Notes under the pieces: model-generated | Told to the model about the DNA's origin: nothing | Databases searched by the model: none | Seen by the model: only the letters and a program-made list of their open reading frames with translations | NCBI GenBank assembly: GCA_025345505.1 | Contig: JANVCC010000174.1 | Location: 2,106,656-2,170,655 of the forward strand | Direction of reading: 5' to 3' | DNA: 64,000 nucleotides | Source: Todiramphus chloris collaris | Lineage: Eukaryota > Chordata > Aves > Coraciiformes > Alcedinidae | Part shown: positions 51,053 through 64,000 of the stretch, in pieces | Position numbering within the stretch: position 1 is the first letter of the stretch | How the letters are laid out: each line of letters begins with the position of its first letter | Translations under genes and position numbers: made by a program

Positions 51053-53010
51053 GTGAGTCGTACGTCAGGGGGGTTAAAATGCATTAAAGCGTGTAAAAGT
51101 GCATGAAAACATCACAGAAGGCTTTTCTTTGAAGTCAGTTGAAATCTGTAGGAGAACTGTTTGCAGAGGCACCCAAAGTGGTGTGGTTATTCTGTAGTCC
51201 TGGCTGTAACAGCATTTGTAATGAGTTTCCATTCTTAGCATTTGAGATCTTGTGCAGAGTGTCGTTGTTAAATATCAGGTGAATAGATAAACAATAAGGG
51301 TAGAAAATAATGAAGACTGTGACAGCAGGCATTGGCCATTTAGAGAAACTACTTACACGCAGCTATTTGTGCTGTTACTATAAGCAGTAAACATCACTTT
51401 GGGGTGAGGGGGAAAAAAAGATGATGCATTTTCTGAGTTGATATTTACCCTTAAATGTGGCAGGCGTTGCTCTCTGTGTGGGCAGCTGCTGGTGCTTGAC
51501 AGATGGAGTCTTAAGTGCAGATCAAGGTTGATCTAGCAAATGGATTCCTCTGGCTTTGTGTGGCTTTTGTGTATAAATCACGAAGAGCAGCACTAAGGGG
51601 GTGGGGGCTGGGAGTCGGGGAGGGGGGATGTTGCTTAGCTGATGTTGGCCTTAGGTAGCTCTTCAGTGGCTTTGTTTTGATATGGAATTGTGACAGTGTT
51701 TTCATTACAGATGAATCGTCCAGGTGGAGAATTAGAGAGAAGACTTTCTCTTTAGTATCAACATTATTGTTAATACTTTATTTGTGCGTCATCCCTCTGT
51801 GTTCCATCAGAATAAAACACAGGGCATTAACAAAAGGAGACCTGTTACCACTGACCACTGTAATGAAGTAACATGGATCATGTAAGCTCTAGAAACTTAC
51901 TCCGTGTAGTAAATGAACTTTGTAACATATTCCTGAGAAGCTTGTAGTGCAAAATAGCAATACCTTGTGAAGCTGTGGTGCTTGGGAGCTGTCGTAGCAT
52001 CTCTGAGAGTTTCCATGAACACCTTTTGATCTGGATTCTTTGTGTGTGTGTGACTACAACAGGTAGAGGTGAAAATTTGTGGTTTCACTGCCACAGGTAA
52101 CTGGAGCACAGATACGAAGAGTTCTGCAGACTCCATTAGGCAACTGTTTTTGCAGAAGATGAATGGAGAAAGATTGTAACCTAAGCAAAAAGTAATGCTT
52201 CCTGGGGAATGCAGCATGTCATTATGAAATCAGGCAAATGGAAATTCTGAAATAAAAGCACAGTGGAAACAAAAACCATGGAAAAATTGGACTAAGGGAA
52301 AGGAAATCCTTGAAATATAGTGCTTTGCAAGGAGAGTAAGTGGAATTTGTGGCTTCAGTAATTGTTCATGGCCTGTCCTCAATTTATTTGAGCTAAAATA
52401 GTTTGAACTTGTATCAGTTTACCAGCCTCTCTCACCACTTGTGCTGCGTGGAAGTTGCCAAGTCTCTTCTGGCCTGCTAGCTGAAGGCATGCTTGGTTAG
52501 TCAGAATGCCAGTGCTGTGCATGCAGTGAGCTCTGCTTGCAGCTTCTGGAGTGGGAATAACGCTGCTGCTGCCCACGCGTGCCCCGAGGTTGCTCTAGCT
52601 CTGGTCTGGAACCTTTGATGAAAAACTGGGGGAGGGAGGATCATTTGATCTGTCAGAATGTTTGATCCTGGACTAACCTTTGCTGCTGTGGTTTGGAGTG
52701 CAGGTTTCATGGAAGTACCTTGCAGAAGCAGTCGCTGAGGGATAGAGGAGGAAGCTCGTAGGTGAGGGGGATGTTTCTCCCCAGGTCGGACGCTCGGCGC
52801 TCTGCGGAAGCAGGCGGAGTGAAGAGTGTGTTTGAGTGAGACTGCTTTGGGCTTGTTTCCTGGTGGAATAGAAGATGAAAGAGGTTAAATAAATTGGTGT
52901 GTATGAAGCCACCTCAGAACTACTTACACACTTAAACAAAAGGGGGAAGTATTTTTTATTTCAGAAAATCCATACTAATTTTTTTTTAATGTATAAATCA
53001 TTTTTTTCAG

Positions 53011-53029
53011 TGCTGGTAGATGTTTGCAG
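53011..53029 (+). other. RERE: Candidate 19-nt microexon in the RERE intron
   Basis: All splice elements are close to consensus: branch-point TACTAAT (52973-52979) about 33 nt before the acceptor, a T-rich tract with no AG between, acceptor TTTTTTCAG ending 53010, and donor GCAG then GTAAGTGA at 53030. The 19 nt between are TGCTGGTAGATGTTTGCAG. Spliced between the RERE coding exons this would read V-L-V-D-V-C-R-L-C-I-Y and then TGA inside the next exon, so inclusion would end translation early and probably trigger NMD. It could also belong to an alternative 5'UTR, or be a chance decoy. No transcript evidence is available here. Confidence 0.25.
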
Positions 53030-55561
53030 GTAAGTGAATATAAGGTTAGCAGACAACGAGGAGAACATCACAGAAGCTTATTTGACAGGAGTGTTTGTGT
53101 TTGCATCACAGCAGGATTTGAGGCAACAGACTGCGGGATCTGAAATACAGTGTTCTGTGAAAATCATCCTCACTCAGTGACACGTTCAGCCTTCCCCTTC
53201 TGAATGTGTTTCTGTTCAGGGCTGCACCAACAGCTTACATAATGGGTTCCTCTTTATCCTCGTGTTTAGTCAGGAAGATGACGTGATGGACCAATTACTG
53301 GGGAAGTAGTAATGGCTGTCATATTTTTTTTGTATTTGAGGGCCACAGAAATAAAGCCCATCTATACTTTGCTGCGGTGATGTAGTGCGTTGCACTTTGA
53401 TTATCAAAAGGGTAGCTAAGGGAGGGAAATTTAAGCAGCCATTTGGTGTTTGTGGTGGGCTTGGGAGTAGAGGAGTTTTCTCTTCCAGGTTCTCTTGATG
53501 TGCTCGTCTCGCCTGCTAGAGCACGGAGTGATTAGGCATGGTCCAACAGAAGAGCTCCTTAAACTCAGAGCTGTGTCAAGGTGCCAGTTCTCACATTCAG
53601 TACATCTTCAGGGGCCAGCTGTATCCTGGTCATTTTTTTTTTAATTTTTATTTTCTGTTCAAAGACTTTGTGGAGTTTGTTCAGTTGGCAACGTCATATA
53701 CACTGTGACAACATCTTCAGTTAGCTCCTTAAGCTTTATTATTAATGTTTGCATTTATGGTCTCAGAGCAATGGTCTTTAGCTGTTGTTCTTCAAGTGTA
53801 TAATTTGCATCTTAAGGCTTTTTTAATAGGGGAAAAAGTTAAGGATGTCTTAGGTCATGTAGTGATGTGGTACATTTATGGTGCTGCTTCTCTTTTGTCT
53901 TCCCCAGTGCTTTAGAAACAAGTATCCATGAAGAGCTATTGAAATGCATCCAGTTCAGGTTGGAGAGCCGGATGGATACATGAGCGTTTATAAAATGCCA
54001 GTGAAAAGCACAGGGAGCAAACACTACACCTCCAGCAAAAGTTTGCTGCCCCTTTAAACGAGCAGATGTTTTAAATGGCATGATGCAGTAAAGCTCATCT
54101 CTGGCTGAAGAGCTGGTAGAATAACTGGCTATTCTATTTATTTTCTATTTATTTCTTTTTTAGTGGCCTGCACTCTTGCTCCCACCTCTCCGCCCTTTGT
54201 GTGTTCAATGGAAAGAGAAAGAGCAACGCTAGGACAGCAGGATACCCTGCCATGAGTTAGTGGCTGGCTGTCTACAAGCTCTTTGTTTACAATCTTACAA
54301 CCTTTGGGGGCTTCTTCTCTTTTGTTTTTACTTGCAGTAAGAGAGTGTTTGTTTTTCATAAAAATGATTAACCAAGTCTGAATGCATCTTGTGAGGAGTG
54401 TGTGGCGTTGTGGACATGCATGAAAAGTGCAGGAAAATAATTGGTGTGGGAAATCATGTAGCTGGTGCCTGAACTGCAGAACAGTTGCTTTTATGAAATT
54501 GGGAGCTGCAGACTACAATTAGCTGTCATTAATTTTGTTGAATAGAAATATGTTCCATTTATTGTACAATCAGGAGCCAGGCTTGAATGAGTTTAAATAG
54601 ATGAAATCTAAATTATACTGACAGTCCATTAAACAGCAGCAAAACCCCTTAAAGAAAATGGATTCACTATGATACCAGTTTATAATAAAATCATTTGCCA
54701 AATAAGAACTCTAGTGCAGGCACTGAGAATACTCCTGTGAGTTTCAAATGAACACAGTAAATTGGTTGAACCATTTATTGCAGAACAGGGCTCTAGCCCA
54801 TTGTTTTCTGACAAGGAGCCAGCAGCGTTGCTCGAAATCCGCTCAGTGGGAAGAGACACTAAAAGATCAGCCCAGCAATTTGTTTGTTGTCAGCCATATG
54901 GGGGAAGAGAGGCAAGCCCATGGCCCCTACCTGTCAGTGGAGACAGTACTGGAGCTCAACCCACGTGTTTGTCATTCCCAGCTCATTCCTCCCTCTGCTT
55001 GTTACTCAGCCATCACACCCCATGTGTTGCTGTAGTCAGAGGGCTGTGGCTGTTGCTGACCTCTGTTTCCAGGGGCTGGGGAATCTTCCTGTGTTTGGGA
55101 TACAGGTGAATTCTGCTATCGACGTTTGGGATTCATGAAATGTTGCAAATACTTCTTTTCTGATCCTTTGAAAGGTGCCGCTTGCTTGTTAACGAGCTGG
55201 AACTGCTAATGGGCTCCTAATGGTGTTGAACTGTGCTGGGTGGTGGTGGGGAAGGATTGTGACATTCGGGTGTAAGAGATGGAGATATGAAGAGCCCTGC
55301 TGCTTGGGGCTCCCACCAGTTTGGGCTCAGGCAGAGGGATTTCTGGAGGAGAGTTCACGATTGCCCAGTCTTGCTTCTTCACTGCTTGGCAGAGGGCACT
55401 AGGACATCTAAGCCTTTTATTAGACACCAGAATGGAGAAATACCCTTTAATTCTGGGATGTAGTTATCCTTTATTTGCCTGTCCTGCAGCTTGTGTTTAG
55501 GATATATACATCTCTGTAGGTACAGGTAGGGTGTCCTCCTCCTCCCGAAGCCCTTATCTAG

Positions 55562-55600
55562 ATGGAGGAGTGGTAGCTGTGAGACAGGAGCATCCTGCAG
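55562..55600 (+). other. RERE: Candidate 39-nt in-frame cassette exon in the RERE intron
   Basis: A moderate acceptor (C/T-rich tract from about 55532, ending ATCTAG at 55561) is followed 39 nt later by CTGCAG then GTAAGAG (55601), a strong donor. The length is a multiple of three. Read in RERE phase there is no stop: it would add thirteen residues, DGGVVAVRQEHPA, between RPG and DCVYIE, at the edge of the BAH domain. I know of no such isoform, and an open 39-nt segment with good splice sites can arise by chance. Confidence 0.15.
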
Positions 55601-55625
55601 GTAAGAGTGCCCCTGCAGTATTTTT

Positions 55626-55652
55626 TATATATATATATATACACACATATAG
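55626..55652. repeat. (TA)n(CA)n microsatellite
   Basis: About eight TA units run into a few CA units and then TATA. It lies just downstream of the 55601 donor-like site. Confidence 0.85.
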
Positions 55653-56450
55653 GCTTGCAGCACACTGGCAGGAGCGGTTGGCTACAGAGTGTGGTTGGTG
55701 CTCATTCCCTGAGCCCGATCCATCTGGTTGATGGTGACAGTGGAAGACCTGGGACACAAACTATTCCAACTGGGGGTCTGATGAGCTCCCCTAAGTTGTA
55801 CCTAAATTATTAAGAAGAGTGGGATTTTTACACACGACCAATCGTGTTTTCAGAGTTTCTAACTAACACAGGCTATCCGAAGGAAAGCAGAATCGGGCAG
55901 AGTGCATAATCCAGTAAGATACTGGGATGTCAGAGCTGGGAAATGGGTGTGTATGGGAACTGTGGCTGCTTACAGCCACGCTGTGAATTCTGAGCCGGTG
56001 ACTGAGATGTGGTGTGAGGGCTGTAGGCAGTTCCTCCACAAGGGCTTTCAAGGAATCTCTTCCTGGGAAGCTGGTGCTGTGCAGAGAGCTGAAGGCTTGG
56101 CGTGGCGGTGGTTTGGGGCTTTGGGTTGGTTGGGTTTTTTGTTGGGTTGCTTTGGTTTTTGTTTTTTTTAAAGATCTTTAAGTCCATGTATTGAAGCTCT
56201 AATTTTAAAAGCAGCTTTTAGTGTGGGAATATTAATGTAACCCTTCAGAACTAGGGCACATCTGGTGAATATCACAAGCCCAAAGGCGTAATGACTCTGT
56301 GCCATGTGTCGTGGAAACGCTTCGTCTCCAGTGGGACACTTTACACGGCATCGGGAAGCAAGCAAATGGTTGGGGATAGGCAGTGAACCCCTCTAGCTCT
56401 GCAGGGAGGTTGCTTTATTTTGCTGTTGTAGTAACAAAGGTTATGGAAAG

Positions 56451-56483
56451 CCCTTCCTCCTTTCTTTCTTTTTCTTTCTTTCT
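56451..56483 (+). repeat. Pyrimidine tract with CTTT units
   Basis: Thirty-three consecutive C/T residues including several CTTT repeats. It is simple sequence. Confidence 0.85.
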
Positions 56484-58278
56484 GGTTTGTCACCAGTAAA
56501 CTCTGTGGTGTAATAGATCAGATGGTTAACTTGTCTGAGGTAGCCCTTGGAAGCTGACACGTGGATGCTATCCTGCTGTGGAGAAAAGCCGGAGTGTGAA
56601 TTTATAGCACATCCATTTCCTGTGAGGTTTCTCCCTTCGTGCTTGCTCTTATTTACTAATAAATGTGGGATGAGGTGAGGATGACTATCCTTCGGTTAAA
56701 AAAATTAATTTACACTTTGCTAAGTGTGTAGTGATGTTCAGAGCAACAGTTTTTGCTTGCTATGTTTCATCCTATAGCTTACTTTACAGTTATTTCTTTG
56801 TTGTTTTGCTCATTTTTTTTTTCACTGAGTCCATGCAGATTATCAGGCATCTCCTTTTACTGCCTGTTAGTGGCATGATTCTGCCTATAAAAGGGGTCAC
56901 AAGCCTAGCCTAACAAAACCCATCCTTAAATTAAGTTTTCAAGGCATCCTTGCGGATGACAGAGAAGCTGACCCGACGTAGCTATTGATGCAACTGTTTA
57001 TAAGGAGTAGAAAAGAAAAAATGACAGGGAAGGAAGGGAAGGAGGCTTGAAGGGTTGGGAGGTGGACAGAACATAGGTGAAGAAAAATACCTGGAGACTG
57101 TCACAGAACAGAGGAGAGGCAGCGCTGCATGTGCAGCCAGTGGTTGTGTCTGTCTGTTGGCCTCCAGAACTGGGGTTTGGTCTGTAGGGAACTTGCCTTG
57201 TCAGGCTTCCTGGGCAAATGTTTATTGCCCTCAAGCTGTCTGGAGCTGCATCCAAGTCCCCTGTCTGACATAGTACACTTGGGAGAGGGCAAAGGAGTGG
57301 CTGAGCTTGGATGAGTAGGTTTGAAGTGGGTTAGTTGGAACTGTGGGCTACAGGGTTTTTTTGTTTATGACAAATGGGGCATCTTCGGTAGTGGTGGCAA
57401 AGTAGGGAGAGGTGCTTGGACCCAAAGCAGCTTGAGCAGTAGCGATGAGAATTGACTGAATTTGTCCAAGACTATGCAGAAGATCTCTGCAGCCATATAG
57501 AGCACAAGCTCTTCCAGCTTGCTGGAGGAAAAGGGTGCAAGAGCACGTTCCAGCCTGCTCGGGATGAGGAGGGGCTGTTCTCTATGGGCACGAGTCTCAT
57601 TTACGCAGGTTTGTTGCATTAGAAAAATGATAGAAATTTTTTCTTCGTTGCTTGGGTCTGCAGCAAAACCGCTCTTCAAAAGCATGCATTTGTGTTCTGG
57701 ATTTCTGGTGGGTGACAGTCGTTGCTCTTCAGTGCGGCACGAGTGGCTGCTGTGAAGGCACCCCTGAATGTTCCCCTCCTGGCATTTCTCCCCTTTCTAG
57801 TGCTCATGACATTGCTTTGCACCTGGATTAACTTGTTTTCTTATCTGTACGGCCTCTCTTGCTTTGGAGACGTCTTAACTGGATCTCATCTTTGTTTGGA
57901 ACCGTGGCAGGCAGCCAGCAGTGCCGTACTGGAAGGCAGCACAGCAGGGAGTCAGCGTGCTGGTTTATCCGTGGTAGCTTTATCCATGGTACCCGGGTTC
58001 TCTGCGGCGTCAGCCCTTTCAGCAGGATGCCTGCCCCAGTGCTGGGTGTGCTGTCTGATAACGCTGAAGAAGAGGGCTGCAAAACCGAGATGCTAAGGGA
58101 AAAAAAAAAGTAAATCTTGGAAGTTGTGGTGTGTTTTGTATCTGGAATCTTGTGGCTTTTCATGCACGTTCCCCAGGGAATCCTGAAGAGCTTCCCGCAA
58201 GGAGTGGGGGAGCAGCCTGCAGCCGGGTGGGTTGAGTCAGCAGAGGGGCAATTCTTGATTCCACGGTGATAGTGGCGG

Positions 58279-58616
58279 TTGCTCTGGAAAAGGGAGAGGA
58301 GGCTGAGAGGAGACCTCATCACTCTACCGGAGAGGACGCTGTAGAGAGGCTGCTGCTGGGCTCTCCTCACGGGTCATGAGCCATAGAACAGGATTCAAGC
58401 TGCAGCAGGGGAGGTTTAGAGTGGACAGCAGGGAAAAGCTCTTCAGAACAGTCAGACTGGAAGAGGCTGCCCGGGCAGGGGCTGTCACCAGCCCTGGAGG
58501 GGTTTCAGGGTCATTTAGAGGTGGCGTTGGGGTTTAGGGGTGAACTTTTTGAGTAGGGTTAATGGTTGGACTTGATGATCCCAAGGGTCTCTTCCAACCT
58601 GAATGACTGATTCTGT
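58279..58616 (+). mobile_element. CR1 LINE, 5'-truncated and degenerate
   Basis: The order of blocks follows the CR1 3' region as I know it: GAGGCTGAGAGGAGACCTCA, a degraded CTCTAC / CTGTAGAGAGG segment, a CAGGGGAGGTTTAGAGTGGA block, AGAGGCTGCCCGGGCAGGGG (in place of the usual AGGCTGCCCAGGGAGG), CCCTGGAGGGGTTTCA, and a closing GGTTGGACTTGATGATCC, then GGGTCTCTTCCAACCTGAAT and a terminal GATTCTG. The ending differs from the copy at 34078, so the two belong to different CR1 subfamilies. Several gaps suggest it is old. Orientation matches RERE. Confidence 0.93.
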
Positions 58617-60232
58617 TGCTACTTTATTATTAAAAAACCAAACAGAACCCAAACCAAAGCCTACAAAGCTTTTAGTGCATTTTACACCTGTGAAACTTCT
58701 TCTCTTGAGACTCCTGGTGCAAGGCATTTGGTTTGCTACACAGGCAGTGGAAATACACAGGAGAGAACTTCAAACTGATACTGCTGATACAGATACCTCC
58801 GGAGCCTCGCTGTTGAGCACAGTTCCCTGTGATGCCATCATCATTCAGTGAGATGGCTCCAGCAGACACTTGGTTAGCAATAGCACTGGTGTTTTCCTGG
58901 CAGTCTGGTAGATCTGTTGCTGGCTATGACTCTGCTCGTAGCCAAAAGCAGCAAGCCCAGACCTGTGTGATGGCAACAAACAGTGCATGGTCTGAGGAAA
59001 GGGACGTGCTGAATGTACAGCTTGGTTGCCCAGCAAAGGTGCTTTGATCCTTGCAAAACATGGGCTATCTGCCACGAAGGAAGCTGGGTACTCTGCCCCT
59101 CTGGCTTTTGTTGGAACCAGTGTTGCTGTGCTGCCACATTTCAAGTCAAATGCACAGCCATGTAATTCTGGCGTGTGCCGTTGAGGTGACAGAGATTCTA
59201 AGTGCCTGGCCTTTCTCCAGTTTGGGTGCTGTAGCTGCAGGGACTCTTCCTGCACCTCTGACAGTCCCAAGGTGGTCCTGCTAGATAGCTGCAAAGTTTT
59301 TCTTTTAAATTAATCTCTGAGTTAACTCTTGGTGGTGAGAACACTCCTGAGGACAGGTAGGGCTGCAAATGAGTAATGAAGGGTTATGTTTTTCCTTCCA
59401 GGAGGATGGTTTATTGCTGTAAACAATGACAGTGCTTCCTTAGGAGTGCTCTTTGTGGAGCATAAGAACTAGGAAATATCTTGAGCAACTTTCAGATTTT
59501 CCAAGACACGAAGCAGGGTACTGGTTGTGCTCTGAAACATCGTATAAAACTTTAAAGCTTTGGAATTTTTCTGTAGAAATATAAAAAGGGAGAATCCTCC
59601 ACAGACCAGGAGGTGTTGTGTGTGTCCCCTGTGCTTTGAAGAGCAGGTAACTCTGAATGCAGAGGGGGGACACAATGTCAGTCCTTGAAAGGTTTGGCTT
59701 TGCGGGTAGCATCTTTGCCTCCTAGCAAGCTGTGTGTGAGTTCTCTGATTTCTAAGGTCGTTATCGTTAATCAGGCACCACTTTCCCATCCCCGCTGTAA
59801 TTTTCTTCTGCAGCACTGCTTTTGTTGCTGTTATTGCCAAGACTGTTTTCAATCCCACAGACCTTATTTTACAGCAGGCTTGTAGAGTCCAGTTGTCAGA
59901 AGCAAACAAACGTCATGACTCAGTTTCTGTCATGTCAAATGTAATTTGAGAAAGCCCAGTCCTTCCCCGAGGGGAATCTAATGTGGTTTGCTGCAGTTCA
60001 GCTCTGATTGGTTGCCTTGGTTTTCCTCACAATTAGAAGAGGACAATATGTTAGTGCTGGGTTCTTAACAGCGAGGCAACCACAAATGATCTGATTAATT
60101 TCCTGTCTTATTTTGATCTGTTCCTTAGGTTGTGACCCGGTCATTTTTCTTAACTAAATTCAGAATGGTCTTCTATGACTTCCTTTTTCTTTCTAGCAAA
60201 ATGTCTATTCAAACCAGTGAATTTTTATGCAG

Positions 60233-60296
60233 ATAATTCCCTTATTTTTCATCATAAAGCATCTATAATTCCCTTATTTTTCATCATAAAGCATCT
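60233..60296. repeat. Perfect 32-bp tandem duplication
   Basis: The unit at 60233-60264 (starting ATAATTCCCTTATTTTTCAT) is repeated without change at 60265-60296. Two identical copies with no divergence point to a recent duplication, or possibly an assembly artefact. It ends 174 bp before the second RERE coding exon. Confidence 0.95.
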
Positions 60297-60418
60297 AGTT
60301 CCTGTTTTTAAATCCTGCTTGGAATAAATCACATGTTACACAGCTGAAATGGTGGCTCTTTCTAAGCTTAGGCTGCTTTTTTAATTTATCCTGGGTTTAT
60401 GTTCTTTCTGGGAGTTAA

Positions 60419-64000
<3,582 letters not shown>

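Noticed and set aside
57828-58370. 180-codon minus-strand open frame
   Set aside because: It runs into the CR1 copy and has no recognisable domain; intronic noise is more likely.

Overview
This is vertebrate, almost certainly avian, nuclear DNA. It is mostly non-coding and T/G-rich on the + strand, with one CpG island near 23.6-24.5 kb and two 5'-truncated CR1 LINE tails. The only protein-coding sequence I can support is the 5' part of RERE (arginine-glutamic acid dipeptide repeats protein, atrophin-2) on the + strand. The first coding exon (ATG at 44943, splice donor after 45267) encodes the highly charged N-terminus. The second (60471-60541) encodes the start of the BAH domain. The two join in phase: a G at 45267 plus AT at 60471 makes an Asp codon. 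Later exons lie beyond the window.

Layout: 1-23.0 kb holds no recognisable gene, only AT-rich elements, small tandem repeats and homopolymers. 23.03-24.48 kb is a promoter-like region. It has a candidate first-exon donor at 23110, a 7-copy 14-bp minisatellite, GC boxes, GCC/TCC triplet repeats, G-runs that could form quadruplexes, and a stronger candidate first-exon donor at 24339. 24.34-44.80 kb is a presumed 5'UTR intron carrying one CR1 tail (34078-34265). 44.80-45.27 kb is the start-codon exon. 45.27-60.47 kb is a 15.2-kb intron with a second CR1 tail (58279-58616) and several splice-site pairs that look like small cassette exons. 60.54-64.0 kb is the beginning of the next intron.

Working interpretation: transcription runs left to right. 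The CpG island is either the main RERE promoter or an internal alternative one. Long T-runs greatly outnumber long A-runs on the + strand on both sides of the island, so the first 23 kb may itself lie inside a RERE intron started from a promoter outside the window. This is inference.

I found no novel gene system. The best leads are a 19-nt candidate microexon (53011-53029) with a textbook branch point and splice sites that would put a stop into RERE, a 39-nt candidate cassette (55562-55600) that keeps frame at the BAH-domain junction, and the possible dual first exons in the island. All need transcript or comparative data. Long open frames elsewhere, especially in the GC-rich island, look like chance.
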